Source of the DNA: Granulicella sp.
GTDB taxonomy: Bacteria; Acidobacteriota; Terriglobia; Terriglobales; Acidobacteriaceae
Reading direction: 5' to 3'
Length of the DNA stretch: 64,000 bases
Assembly (NCBI GenBank): GCA_025408425.1
Contig: JANXYX010000013.1
Location: 186,001-250,000, forward strand
Of the stretch, positions 37,884-48,069 are shown piece after piece; the first letter of the stretch is position 1; every line of letters begins with the position of its first letter. Made by a program: the position numbers and the translations under genes. The notes under the pieces were generated by a model. That model saw only the letters and a program-made list of their open reading frames with translations. It did no database searches and had not been told where the DNA came from.

Positions 37884-40055
37884 TCAGCCCTTGGTGACGT
37901 GTCCCGCTGACGGCGCATGACTCGGAACCGCTTCTTCCGCACCGCTCGCGATCCGCATGAAGAAGTCCTGTGCACTGAACGCGAGCCCAACCTTCGGAGC
38001 CTTGACGTACTCTCCGTCGGGTTGCAGCAGCCGCGTCTTGGTGTTGTCCGCCAGATACGCTGCGAGAATCTCATCACGCAGCCGTTTGGACAAGTCCGGC
38101 TGCTTCACCGGAAACATCACCTCGCACCGCTCGATCAGGTTGCGCGGCATCCAGTCTGCGCTTCCACAGTAAACCTCGAACTTGCCGCCATTGGCAAAAC
38201 TGAAGATGCGGCTATGCTCCAGAAACCGCCCCACGATGCTGCGCACCCGGATTCGTTCACTGAGCCCCTTCACTCCGGGCCGCAGCGAACACATCCCCCG
38301 CACAATCAGGTCGATCTCGACACCCGCCTGCGATGCCGCATACAGCGCCTCGATAACGCGACGATCTAGCAGCCCGTTCATCTTTGCAACGATAGAGGCT
38401 GGGCGTCCGGCCTTGGCATGCGCCGTCTCGCGTTCAACCAACTCCGTGACTCCATCCCACAGTGTCAAGGGCGCAACCAGCAAGGGATTGTACGTCGCAG
38501 CTTCGGTCTCCGCAGTCAGGTAGTTGAACACCCGGTGCACCATCTCCGTCAGCTCCGTCCGCGATGTCATCAGGCTTATATCGGTGTAAAAACGCGCAGT
38601 CACTGGGTTGTAGTTGCCCGTTCCCAGATGAGCATAGCGGCGCACGACGCCGTCAGGATCGCGCCGCACCAGCAGTGCCAGCTTGCAGTGAGTCTTCAGT
38701 CCAAAGATCCCGTGGAATACTCCTACGCCGGCGTCTTCCAGCTCCCGCGCCCAGCGAATATTCGAGTCCTCATCGAACCGTGCCATCAACTCCACCACCA
38801 CCGTCACTTCCTTGCTCTGTCCTGCCTCAATCAGCGCACGGAAGATCGGCGAGTCCTTGCTCGTTCGGTACAGCGTCTGCTTCATTGAGATCACTGCTGG
38901 GTCGTTGGCACCCGCCTCAATAAACTCCTCCACCGTCCCATACGAGTCGAAGGGATGATGCAGCAAAACATCATGCTTTCGCAGGTCTTCAAACAGATCC
39001 ACGGACTTCGGCAATAGCTTGTGCTCTTTGGCCGTAAACGGCTCGTACTTCAGCTCCGGCAGCTTCACCTCGGAGTACAGGTTCATCAGCCTCGACAAGT
39101 TCACCGGCCCATTCGTCCGGAACACCTGAGAATGCTCTAGTTCAAAGTTCGTCCTCAGCCGCTCGACGATCTCTTCCGCTGCCGAGCTCTCGATCTCCAA
39201 TCGAACCGCGTCGCCCTTGCGCCGGTTGTGCAACTCCGCGCGCACACTTTCCAGCACGCTTCGCGATTCTTCCTCCTGCATATACAGGTTGCTGTTGCGT
39301 GTCACCCGGAACGCAGACTGTGACAATACCTCGTATCCGCGGAACATGTGCTCCGCTTGCGACTCAATCAGCTCATGCAGAAAGATAAAGTCGAAATGGC
39401 CCGCTTCTGTAGGCAGCGAAATCAGCCTCGGCAGCGCCCGTGGAACGGTCACCACCCCCAGTGCTGTCCCTGGCCGTACGCCATTCGATCCTTTGCGCTT
39501 ATGCCGCAGCAGCAATGCAATGCACAGGGCCTTGTTCAACACCCGCGGAAAAGGATGGGACGGATCGATCGTCACCGGCGTCAGCAGGGGATCCACCTCA
39601 CGCTCAAAGAACGACAACGCGTACGTGCGCGCGGTCTCATCCAGTTCAGTCCACCGCAGTACCCGAATGCCATGGGCCGCCATCGCTGGGATAAGCTGCT
39701 CGTTCCAGCACTTGTACTGTTCCTGCACAAATCGCTCAATCTGTTCGCTTAGACGGTCCAGCCTCTCCTGCGGTCGCAGACCACCCTCGTCCAGAGGCTG
39801 CGCAAGATCATAGCCATCCTCAATCCGTTGCAGAAAACTCGCCACCCGGATCTCGACAAACTCATCCAGGTTACTGGCCGTAATAGCCAGAAATTTCACC
39901 CGCTCCAGAACTGGATTCGTCGCATCCTGGGCCTCTTCCAGAACCCGCTGGTTGAAGCGCAGCCACGATTCGTCTCGGCTGAAAAACAGGTTCTCGACAA
40001 CCCTCGTCTTCTTCGTGGCAGTGGAGCTTGCGGCACTGGAGCGTTTAACCGGCAT
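37884..40055 (-). CDS. ppk1: polyphosphate kinase 1
   Basis: NLFFSRDESWLRFNQRVLEEA; VISMKQTLYRTSKDSPIFRAL; VFHGIFGLKTHCKLALLVRRD; HLGTGNYNP. Confidence 0.95.
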   Translation of the reverse strand: MPVKRSSAASSTATKKTRVVENLFFSRDESWLRFNQRVLEEAQDATNPVLERVKFLAITASNLDEFVEIRVASFLQRIEDGYDLAQPLDEGGLRPQERLDRLSEQIERFVQEQYKCWNEQLIPAMAAHGIRVLRWTELDETARTYALSFFEREVDPLLTPVTIDPSHPFPRVLNKALCIALLLRHKRKGSNGVRPGTALGVVTVPRALPRLISLPTEAGHFDFIFLHELIESQAEHMFRGYEVLSQSAFRVTRNSNLYMQEEESRSVLESVRAELHNRRKGDAVRLEIESSAAEEIVERLRTNFELEHSQVFRTNGPVNLSRLMNLYSEVKLPELKYEPFTAKEHKLLPKSVDLFEDLRKHDVLLHHPFDSYGTVEEFIEAGANDPAVISMKQTLYRTSKDSPIFRALIEAGQSKEVTVVVELMARFDEDSNIRWARELEDAGVGVFHGIFGLKTHCKLALLVRRDPDGVVRRYAHLGTGNYNPVTARFYTDISLMTSRTELTEMVHRVFNYLTAETEAATYNPLLVAPLTLWDGVTELVERETAHAKAGRPASIVAKMNGLLDRRVIEALYAASQAGVEIDLIVRGMCSLRPGVKGLSERIRVRSIVGRFLEHSRIFSFANGGKFEVYCGSADWMPRNLIERCEVMFPVKQPDLSKRLRDEILAAYLADNTKTRLLQPDGEYVKAPKVGLAFSAQDFFMRIASGAEEAVPSHAPSAGHVTKG

Positions 40056-40100
40056 AAGTACTCAGAGAATAATCCCTCTATATGAATAGCAAATATAAAA

Positions 40101-40132
40101 GGGAGTAGCTTTGCACAAACAAAGCTACTCCC
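40101..40132 (-). terminator. terminator downstream of the isomerase gene
   Basis: GGGAGTAGCTTTG-CACAAA-CAAAGCTACTCCC followed on the minus strand by TTTTATATTT. Confidence 0.8.
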
Positions 40133-40164
40133 TCAGTGAATCTATCCACTATCCAACCAGCGTG

Positions 40165-41577
40165 TTACCGATGCCAGTGCATCTTCCAGCCAAGATACTT
40201 GGTCGCTGCCTCGTGTACCGGAGCGGCAGTCGTCGAGAAGTTTGCCGCAACGTGGTGCTCAAACCCATTCTCGCAGATATACCGTAGCAACTCCTGCATC
40301 TTGGGAATTTCGACGACGCCCGCGCCACCAAAAGTGGTCAGGGGATCATTCGTGAATGCTCCCTCGCCCACATAGCCAGTGATCTGACCGTTGAAGTCAT
40401 CCGTCGAGAAGCGCGCAAAGCTCATTGCTCCTGCCTTCACGGTGCCATCCAGCGTCCCATGCGTGTTCTCCTTGCCTACCGTCCCCGCAATGATCAACTG
40501 ATAGTCCATCTTCACTCCTTCATTGAAGAAGTGCTTTGGCAGGTTGGAGCAGTGGAAGCACACAGCCTTGTCAGGGTTGTCCCCATAGTTGTTGTTCCAG
40601 TCCAGCAGGGCACTCGGAGTCTCGCTCGCCAGCGTCAGGGCATACATGCTCAAAGTTCCCAGCACATCGACCTCGCACGCCGAAGGAATCAGGTTCTCAC
40701 TCATCATGCTCATGACAGTGCAGGGAACAATGCCCAGAAATTCCTCAATTGAGGTCCAGCACTGCACCGCGCTCACCGTCAGCTCGCTTGCCTTCATCCA
40801 GTGATCGATCACCGCGCCCAGCTTCGCCATCTTCAGCAGAGCAGCCTCGGGCGTCTGACCCACGGGAATGTACTTCTTGATCGCTGCCAGCTTCTCTTGC
40901 GCCGCATCGTCATTGTCTTTCATCCGGCCAATCCGCCCCATCACCTCAGACAGATCCAAAGTTTCGACCGTAATGCCGCTCTTCTCCAGAAGTTTCTCTG
41001 AGTAGCGAACCGTATTGAACGCAGTAGGACGTGCTCCAATCGCGCCGAACCGCACGTTCTTTAGACCCTTCACCACCCGACACACACCTGAAAACCACTC
41101 CAGGTCAGCCTTGAACTCCACAGAATCCGGTGCTTCCGTATGTAGCCGCGTCAGCGAGTAGGGAATCCCATATTGCTTCAGGTTGTTGCAGATCGACATC
41201 TTTCCGCAGAAGCTATCACGGCGAAACGCGATCGACATCTTCCCTGCATGGTCCGGCGTTGCCTGGATCAGTACCGGAACCTGCAGATTCGAGAGTCGCA
41301 GCGCGTCCGCCAGCCCGCGCTCCTCGCCAAAGTTTGGCAGCGTGATGATGATGCCGTCGATCTCGGAGGCATGCGCCTTGAACAGCACCGCACATTTCTT
41401 CGCGTCTTCATACGTCTCGACCGCCCCATGCGCCGTTACTTCCGGCGTCAAAACAATGGGTTTGATCCCTGCTGCTTCAAGGGCGGCAATCATCTCCAAC
41501 CGCCCACTAGTCGCAAGGTGGCTCGGAAAAAATCCACGGTTGCCTACAATTACGCCCATCGTCATTTGCTTCGCCAT
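40165..41577 (-). CDS. L-fucose/L-arabinose isomerase family protein
   Basis: MGVIVGNRGFFPSHLATSGRLEMI...; 'GIVPCTVMSMMSENLIPSACEVDVLGTLSMYAL' isomerase core; 'KAVCFHCSNLP'. Confidence 0.82.
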   Translation of the reverse strand: MAKQMTMGVIVGNRGFFPSHLATSGRLEMIAALEAAGIKPIVLTPEVTAHGAVETYEDAKKCAVLFKAHASEIDGIIITLPNFGEERGLADALRLSNLQVPVLIQATPDHAGKMSIAFRRDSFCGKMSICNNLKQYGIPYSLTRLHTEAPDSVEFKADLEWFSGVCRVVKGLKNVRFGAIGARPTAFNTVRYSEKLLEKSGITVETLDLSEVMGRIGRMKDNDDAAQEKLAAIKKYIPVGQTPEAALLKMAKLGAVIDHWMKASELTVSAVQCWTSIEEFLGIVPCTVMSMMSENLIPSACEVDVLGTLSMYALTLASETPSALLDWNNNYGDNPDKAVCFHCSNLPKHFFNEGVKMDYQLIIAGTVGKENTHGTLDGTVKAGAMSFARFSTDDFNGQITGYVGEGAFTNDPLTTFGGAGVVEIPKMQELLRYICENGFEHHVAANFSTTAAPVHEAATKYLGWKMHWHR

Positions 41578-41673
41578 AACTCTCCATCGCCCAAAGGGCT
41601 CTCACCAGTCTATCCATAGAACACGCGGCATCCCCGTCATTAGGGCGATACCGCGCAAAATTACTTCACGTTG

Positions 41674-41883
41674 TTACGCTTTGCCCGGTCTGAATCGAAT
41701 CGTGTAGAACCCACCGAACGCCGTCAGCAGCACTCCCCACCAAAGCGTGGGATGAAGTTCTGCCAGAACCGTTGGAGGAGGGTTGTGCAACTCCGTCAAT
41801 CCAGTTGCGATCAGCACGACGCCGTACGCGAGCATCAAGATGCCGCAGAAAAACCAGATTGAGATCTCACCATGTTTCGTCAT
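41674..41883 (-). CDS. small two-TM membrane protein
   Basis: MTKHGEISIWFFCGILMLAYGVVLIATGL...LWWGVLLTAFGGFYTIRF between symporter and isomerase genes. Confidence 0.65.
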   Translation of the reverse strand: MTKHGEISIWFFCGILMLAYGVVLIATGLTELHNPPPTVLAELHPTLWWGVLLTAFGGFYTIRFRPGKA

Positions 41884-41917
41884 TACCAGCCTCACTCATA
41901 ACTGCTATTTAAGTTAC

Positions 41918-43651
41918 TTAGAAGAAGATCAAATTCAGGATAAAGAACACCGTAATCACCACGCAGGCCCAGAATAGCGGCTTCTGCCAGATTGAGGTTG
42001 CTCCGTCATCCGGAATCGGCGTTACACCGTAGACCAGATTGGCAAGCTCCGCAGTTGGTACCGGCTTCGTCACCAGACTGACCAGCACTGTTACCACGAC
42101 GCAGATGATCCAGCTCCATAACGCGCGATACAGGTTCTCTGCCATCGGCTTAGCATCCGCGCTCATGGCGATGTAGCGCAGCGCGCTCCCATCCGTCTGA
42201 ACCCAGATAAACATACCGATCGAAGAAGCCGTGCCAGCAAGCAGACCCCAGAAGCCGCCCGCATGCGTAGCCCGTTTCCACATCATTCCAAGAATCACCG
42301 TTCCGAACAGCGGTGCGATGAAAAAGCTGAACAACGCCTGCACATAGTCCATGATGCTGTTGGCATTCATCACCAGGTACGCCGTCATAATCGACACCAG
42401 CATACCGATCACCGTCGACCAACGGCCCATCGCCACATAGTGAGAATCGCTGGCTTTCTTGTTGATGAATGCGCCGTAGATGTCATACGTCCACACCGTC
42501 GAGAACGCGCTCACATTGCCGGCCATGCCGCTCATAAAGCCTGCCACCAAAGCCGTGATTCCCAGTCCCAGCAGCCCCGGTCCGCAGTACCGGATCAGCA
42601 TCAACGGGAGTACTTCGTCGTAGCTGTGCATCCCTGGAGTCGACTTGGCGATGTTGCTCGCGACCAGATGCATGACGCTGCCGTCTGCGTTCTTCAGCAC
42701 GGCCAAAGCCAGCAGGCCCGGCACAATGACGATAAACGGAACAGCCATCTTGAATGCGGCACCAATCACTGGAGCCATCTTGGCTGCACGCAGATTATTA
42801 GCGCTCAGAACCCGCTGCACGACCAGAAAGTCCGTCGTCCAATATCCGAAGCTGATTACAAATCCCAGCCCGAATACGATCCCTGTCCAGTGCACGCCCA
42901 TCGGATTGGAGCTGAAGTGGCCCAGCGTCGTCCACATATGCGTGTAATCGCTGCTTCCCACGTTTACGGCGATCTGCGCCTTCAGCTTGGACCAGCCACC
43001 CGCCTCGATCAAACCAAGAATCGGAATCATCGCCGCGCCAGCCCAGATCAGAACAAACTGCAGCACTTCATTGATAATTGCTGACCGCAGCCCGCCCAGC
43101 ATGACGTACAGTGCCACTGTGCCCGCGCCCACCCAGATGCTGAACGTAATGTTCCATCCCAGCACTGTTTGCATCACGACGGCCATCGCGTACATATTTA
43201 CGCCGCTCATCAGGATGGTCATCAGAGCAAACGACACAGCAGACAAAGCGCGAGCGCCGTTTCCAAATCGCAGATGCAGATATCCAGGCACAGAATGAGT
43301 CTTGGATATGTAGTAGAACGGCATCATCACAATGCCCAGAAACAACATCGCAGGAATCGCGCCAATCCAGTACCAGTGGGCCGCCAGTATTCCGTACTGA
43401 TATGCGGACCCAGCCCAGCCCATCAGTTCCAGTGAGCCTAGGTTTGCGGATACAAAGCTCAAGCCTGCGATCCACGCCGTCATCTCACGGCCAGCCAGAA
43501 AGAAGTCTTCGCTGGTGTTCGCCTTGCCCTTGGCATAGAACCCGATGAAGACCACCAAACCGAAGTAAAGGACGAGAATCACTATGTCAACGGGGGACAG
43601 CTTGGTGAGCTGGTGGCCGGCAAACATCATAAGAACTGCGGAAGCCTGCAT
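41918..43651 (-). CDS. sodium:solute symporter (SSS/SGLT family)
   Basis: DFFLAGREMTAWIAGLSFVSANLGSLELMGWAGSAYQYG...; many TM helices. Confidence 0.92.
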   Translation of the reverse strand: MQASAVLMMFAGHQLTKLSPVDIVILVLYFGLVVFIGFYAKGKANTSEDFFLAGREMTAWIAGLSFVSANLGSLELMGWAGSAYQYGILAAHWYWIGAIPAMLFLGIVMMPFYYISKTHSVPGYLHLRFGNGARALSAVSFALMTILMSGVNMYAMAVVMQTVLGWNITFSIWVGAGTVALYVMLGGLRSAIINEVLQFVLIWAGAAMIPILGLIEAGGWSKLKAQIAVNVGSSDYTHMWTTLGHFSSNPMGVHWTGIVFGLGFVISFGYWTTDFLVVQRVLSANNLRAAKMAPVIGAAFKMAVPFIVIVPGLLALAVLKNADGSVMHLVASNIAKSTPGMHSYDEVLPLMLIRYCGPGLLGLGITALVAGFMSGMAGNVSAFSTVWTYDIYGAFINKKASDSHYVAMGRWSTVIGMLVSIMTAYLVMNANSIMDYVQALFSFFIAPLFGTVILGMMWKRATHAGGFWGLLAGTASSIGMFIWVQTDGSALRYIAMSADAKPMAENLYRALWSWIICVVVTVLVSLVTKPVPTAELANLVYGVTPIPDDGATSIWQKPLFWACVVITVFFILNLIFF

Positions 43652-43962
43652 AAATTATCTGTACCGTGCAACGTTCCCCGGCGCTCGGGAAAACGTTTAC
43701 GTCCTCTCTCTCAATTCATATCACTCGTGAGCCTATAACGCATCTACAAACCTTTTGTAGGATCTATTTTCTTCCAGACCGGCTGCCAGCCAGACTTTGC
43801 TGCGTCAGCAAATATACAGGAATCCATACAGCCTGCGCTCTTAAAAAATACCTAATAAAGCGCTTTACTAAAGCGAGATACAACCCGGTACCGCTCTCAT
43901 CGAATCAAACCATTTGAAGCACTCACTCACAATACCTGCCCGACAACTAATTGGAGAAAATA

Positions 43963-44223
43963 ATGAACGTTCCAAAGATCCAAAAGATAGGTGGACTCTT
44001 CCTCGCCGCCGCCATCGTCATAAGCACCTCCAGCAGCATCGCACTCGCCCAAAACGATAGCGGTGCCAAACAGAGCATGAAGGATGCCGGAACCGAAACC
44101 AAAGACGCCGCAAAAGACGCTGGTCACGGCATTAAGCAGGGCACCAAGAAGGCGTATCACAAGACCAAAAGCGAAGTTAAAAAGGCACATCGCAAGATGG
44201 ACCCAGACACCCCAAAGAACTAG
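43963..44223 (+). CDS. small secreted Lys/Ala-rich protein
   Basis: Signal peptide MNVPKIQKIGGLFLAAAIVISTSSSIALA then repetitive KDAGTETKDAAKDAGHGIKQGTKKAYHKTKSEVKKAHRK. Confidence 0.7.
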   Translation: MNVPKIQKIGGLFLAAAIVISTSSSIALAQNDSGAKQSMKDAGTETKDAAKDAGHGIKQGTKKAYHKTKSEVKKAHRKMDPDTPKN

Positions 44224-44250
44224 TGCCTAATCACCTTGCTGCTGTTAGGC

Positions 44251-44279
44251 CGGCGCATTTCCTAATATGGAATGCGCCG
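44251..44279 (+). terminator. terminator of the small secreted protein gene
   Basis: CGGCGCATTTC...GGAATGCGCCG then GTTTCTTATT. Confidence 0.7.
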
Positions 44280-44302
44280 TTTCTTATTCATGCCCCGCTA
44301 GT

Positions 44303-45247
44303 CTAAGCTGCTGAGATTCTTGATTGGACCGTCTTTGGCCACACGATCTCGGCAGCCAGCCCTACCAACGCCACCCAGTAGATATCAGCTCCCAGCAGGT
44401 GCACCACCTGCATCCAGGTAGGCGCCAGCAGCAGAACATCGGCCACTCCCAGCAAAATCTGTAACACCAGCAGCCAAGCCACCACAGCGCTCAGTGTGGT
44501 CCTCACTCGCCGAGCCAGCAGTACCACGCACACCAGCCCGACCAGGGCCGCTGCCGGATGCACCCATCGCATCCGTATCAACAGCGGAGAAGTTGCAGCA
44601 AAATCCTCCATCAATCCAGCCCACAGGCTTGGCGATGGAAATAGTGTGTCTGCCAGCGCCGCCAACGATCCCGTCGCCCCCACCAGAATCGTAGCTGCGA
44701 CTGCCACCAGAGCCGTTGTGCGCGCCCCTTCGACAACGGGAATTGCTTGCTCATTTCGCCTCGCTAAGAACCAGGCGGTCAGGGAAAGCGCACCCAGTAA
44801 CAGCATCGTGTTCGTAAAGTGGATGGACTGCATCACTACCCGCCCTGTAGAGATGTTGTTCTCCACGTAGTGCAGTAGTACCAGCGCAGCGCCTAGCAAT
44901 GCCTCCGTAACCAGCAGCACCATCGACCACACCACCGACCGCCGGGCCGCATGACCGCGCTCGGTCCCCCAAAAAGTCCAGGCTGCCAGCGCCATCACTA
45001 GAAACGTGCAGACGCCCGTCATCGATCGATGCGTAAATTCAATGACGGTCGCAAGTCTTGGGTGATGCGGAAAGAAATCGCCGTTGCATAAGGGCCAGTT
45101 TGCACCACAACCCGCGCCAGATCCCGTCGCCCGAACCACGGCACCCCACAGAACGACCAGAACCATGAACCCCAGCGTCAACCAGGCGAACCCCACCAAC
45201 GCTCGGGTAGGAACCTTACTTTGCACAGGAACGCTGATCGTAGCCAT
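44303..45247 (-). CDS. ctaA: heme A synthase (COX15/CtaA family)
   Basis: VRATGSGAGCGANWPLCNGDFFP, EFTHRSMTG, QSIHFTNTMLLL, HLLGADIYW. Confidence 0.93.
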   Translation of the reverse strand: MATISVPVQSKVPTRALVGFAWLTLGFMVLVVLWGAVVRATGSGAGCGANWPLCNGDFFPHHPRLATVIEFTHRSMTGVCTFLVMALAAWTFWGTERGHAARRSVVWSMVLLVTEALLGAALVLLHYVENNISTGRVVMQSIHFTNTMLLLGALSLTAWFLARRNEQAIPVVEGARTTALVAVAATILVGATGSLAALADTLFPSPSLWAGLMEDFAATSPLLIRMRWVHPAAALVGLVCVVLLARRVRTTLSAVVAWLLVLQILLGVADVLLLAPTWMQVVHLLGADIYWVALVGLAAEIVWPKTVQSRISAA

Positions 45248-45310
45248 AACCTCATTCTAACGGTTTCGCCCGGCGTCGTTCCCGTGCAATTTGTCTCGGA
45301 GGCCGAGAGC

Positions 45311-46174
45311 CTAGCCGTTCGCCAGTTCCTTCGCCCGTTGCGTAGCCCTCTTCACTGCTTTGATCAGAGTCACACGCAAGCCGCCTTCTTCCAACTCCAG
45401 AATCCCATCGACCGTGCAGCCTGCTGGCGTCGTTACGGCATCCTTCAGCAGCGCCGGATGGTATCCAGTCTCCAGCACCATTCGTGCCGAACCAAGCGTC
45501 GTCTGCGCTGCCAGTAGCGTCGCCACATCACGTGGCAATCCGACGTTTACGCCGGCCTCCGCCAGCGCCTCGATAATGATGTACAAGAACGCCGGTCCCG
45601 AACCAGACAAGCCAGTTACCGCGTCCATATGCTTTTCATCCACTACCACGGTACGTCCCACGGTCTGGAAGATCCGTTGCGCCATCATCATCTGCTCCTG
45701 CGAGACGAACCGCCCACTGCACAGCGCGGTAACACCGGCGGCAATCATCGCTGGCGTATTAGGCATGGCCCGAATCACAGCAAGATCACAACCGGCTGCA
45801 TCTTCGATACTGCGGGTCTTTACCGACGCCGCGATTGAAATCACGGTCTTCTGCGCTGTCAACGCGGGTTGAATCTGCAGCATCAAGTCCGGTACCTGGA
45901 TCGGCTTCACGCCCAGCAAAATCACATCTGCCTGCTCGGCGGCAGCCAGGTTATCCGTCGTCACCTTGACCCCGAACTGTGCCGATAGTGCCTGCGCCCT
46001 GTCCGGGTGCTGTACCGTCGCAAAGATCTGATCCGCGGACACCAGATTGTTCTTGAGAAAGGCTTGCAGCAGAATGCCGCCCATCTTGCCCGCGCCAATG
46101 ATCGCTACCTTCAAACCCGGCATCGAAACCGGAACTGCAACCGGAACCACAAACGTCTCGTCGCTCATATCCAA
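45311..46174 (-). CDS. proC: pyrroline-5-carboxylate reductase
   Basis: VAIIGAGKMGGILLQAF; VIRAMPNTPAMIAAGVTAL; DAVTGLSGSGPAF; VTTPAGCTVDGILELEEGG. Confidence 0.95.
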   Translation of the reverse strand: MDMSDETFVVPVAVPVSMPGLKVAIIGAGKMGGILLQAFLKNNLVSADQIFATVQHPDRAQALSAQFGVKVTTDNLAAAEQADVILLGVKPIQVPDLMLQIQPALTAQKTVISIAASVKTRSIEDAAGCDLAVIRAMPNTPAMIAAGVTALCSGRFVSQEQMMMAQRIFQTVGRTVVVDEKHMDAVTGLSGSGPAFLYIIIEALAEAGVNVGLPRDVATLLAAQTTLGSARMVLETGYHPALLKDAVTTPAGCTVDGILELEEGGLRVTLIKAVKRATQRAKELANG

Positions 46175-46188
46175 AGGCTACCAGATAC

Positions 46189-48021
46189 CTATTCCTTTAC
46201 TGCTCCAGTCTTCTCCCGCTCAATCCAGCGCCCAACCCGCTCATCCAGAACATCCAGCGGCAGCGCCCCAGAGTCCAGCACCTCATCATGAAAAGCCCTC
46301 AAGTCGAACTTTGTTCCTAGGGCCGCCTGAGCCTTTTGCCGCAGTTCCAGAAGCTTCAACTGGCCCATCTTGTAGCCCAGCGCCTGCCCCGGCCACGCGA
46401 TGTACCGGTCTACTTCAGCCTGAATAGTCGTCTCGTCGATTGCTGAGTGTGCATGGAAATAATCCACCATCTGTTGGCGTGTCCAGTGTTGCGAGTGCAC
46501 GCCAGTGTCTACCACCAGCCGAATTGCACGCCACATATCGGCTTCCAGACGACCGTAGTCACTGTAGGGATCCTTGTAAAAGCCAATCTCTTTGCCGAGA
46601 CGCTCGCTATAAAGGCCCCAGCCCTCCGTGTACGCCGTATAGCCAAGTTGTTTGCGAAACTCTGGAATCCCCGTCAGCTCCTGGGCAATCGAAATCTGCA
46701 GATGATGCCCAGGTAGGCCTTCGTGATAAGCCACAACCTCTACCGAAGCCAAAGAACGATCTGCAAAGTTATACGTATTGATGTTCACGCGGCCAGGACG
46801 GCTGCCATCCGGCGTCCCCTGCTCGTAGTACGCCGGAGCCTTGCCCTTCTCAATGTAAGAGGGAATTGCCACTACCTCCAGCGGAGCCTTTGGCAGCCGT
46901 CCAAATAGCTCCGGCAACCTGGGCTTCATCTGCGCAATGTATCCCCGATATGCTTCCAGTAACTGATCCTTTGATGTCGGATGCTCCTTCGGATTTGTCT
47001 TCAATGCTGCACTGAAGCTTTGCAAGTCGGCGAACCCCATCTTGTGAATGATCGCCAGCATCTCGGCCTCGTCTCGCTTCACCTCATCCAGGCCGATCTG
47101 GTGAATCTCCGCAGCCGACTTATTCAGCGTCGTGCTCTGACGAATCCGGTAGGCATAGTAAGCTTCGCCGTCTGGCAGCGCCCAGGCCCCCAAATCCTTC
47201 CGTCCCTTTGGCACGTATTGGACTTTCAGAAACTTTACAAATCGCTGGTAAGAAGGGAGCACGTCCGTCTCAATTGCACTTAGCATCTCATCCGAAATGC
47301 GCTTCTGATCCGCAGCAGTCACACTCTTCGGAAACTTCTTCAGCGGCAGCGAAAAAGGACTGTCGGCAGCTTTCTGATTCGCCAGCGTCTCCGCCTGCAC
47401 CACAGCTTTTTCGAGTAAGAACTGCGGCGGCATCCGGCCGTCGTCCATGCCGAACTCCATGTTCGTTCGAATCTGAGAGAAGGCCTTCGGAATCTTTTTC
47501 AGGCGCGCAATGTAGTCGTCATAGTCCTTTACGCCATTGAACTGCAGTTGATTTACCAACTGAGGCAGGGAAGTATGCAGGCCGTCGTACTGATTGACGG
47601 GCATCTCCCATTCCTTGAAGCGGGATCCCTCCTGGGCGTCTATGAGTGAGCGCAGCATCAGATCTTTCGAGAGTTGCTCCTGCTCTGACAAGCCAGCAGT
47701 ATCGATCTCGCTCAGCTGCTGAATGTAGCCCGCGCCACGCGCCAGCGACGCATTCACTTCCTGAGCAGAGTAGTCAGAGAGCTGGTCGTTGTATCGCTTG
47801 TCTCCCAGGGTCGACGCCAACTCCGGAGAGTGCTTCAGCGTGTCCTCCCAAATCTGGGACAGAAGTTTCGATAATGCTTTACTACGCTCAGCGACCGAAG
47901 TGGCAGACGACGTGGCGGCGGTCTGTACCTCTGCCCGCACAGGCAAAACATTCGTGCCGTTCATCAGCGTCAATCCAGCAACCAGACCCAGCGATATTCT
48001 TCTCATGCGAACCCTCGACAT
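46189..48021 (-). CDS. DUF885 family protein
   Basis: PGRVNINTYNFADRSLASVEVVAYHEGLPGHHLQISIAQEL; YTEGWGLYSERLGKEIG. Confidence 0.88.
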   Translation of the reverse strand: MSRVRMRRISLGLVAGLTLMNGTNVLPVRAEVQTAATSSATSVAERSKALSKLLSQIWEDTLKHSPELASTLGDKRYNDQLSDYSAQEVNASLARGAGYIQQLSEIDTAGLSEQEQLSKDLMLRSLIDAQEGSRFKEWEMPVNQYDGLHTSLPQLVNQLQFNGVKDYDDYIARLKKIPKAFSQIRTNMEFGMDDGRMPPQFLLEKAVVQAETLANQKAADSPFSLPLKKFPKSVTAADQKRISDEMLSAIETDVLPSYQRFVKFLKVQYVPKGRKDLGAWALPDGEAYYAYRIRQSTTLNKSAAEIHQIGLDEVKRDEAEMLAIIHKMGFADLQSFSAALKTNPKEHPTSKDQLLEAYRGYIAQMKPRLPELFGRLPKAPLEVVAIPSYIEKGKAPAYYEQGTPDGSRPGRVNINTYNFADRSLASVEVVAYHEGLPGHHLQISIAQELTGIPEFRKQLGYTAYTEGWGLYSERLGKEIGFYKDPYSDYGRLEADMWRAIRLVVDTGVHSQHWTRQQMVDYFHAHSAIDETTIQAEVDRYIAWPGQALGYKMGQLKLLELRQKAQAALGTKFDLRAFHDEVLDSGALPLDVLDERVGRWIEREKTGAVKE

Positions 48022-48069
48022 CTCAGACTGTTTGCAGTGTATCGCGCACCCACGACCGTCCAGATATGC

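Noticed and set aside
37917-40085. Several plus-strand ORFs opposite ppk1
   Set aside because: Antisense to a strongly supported ppk; no recognisable domains
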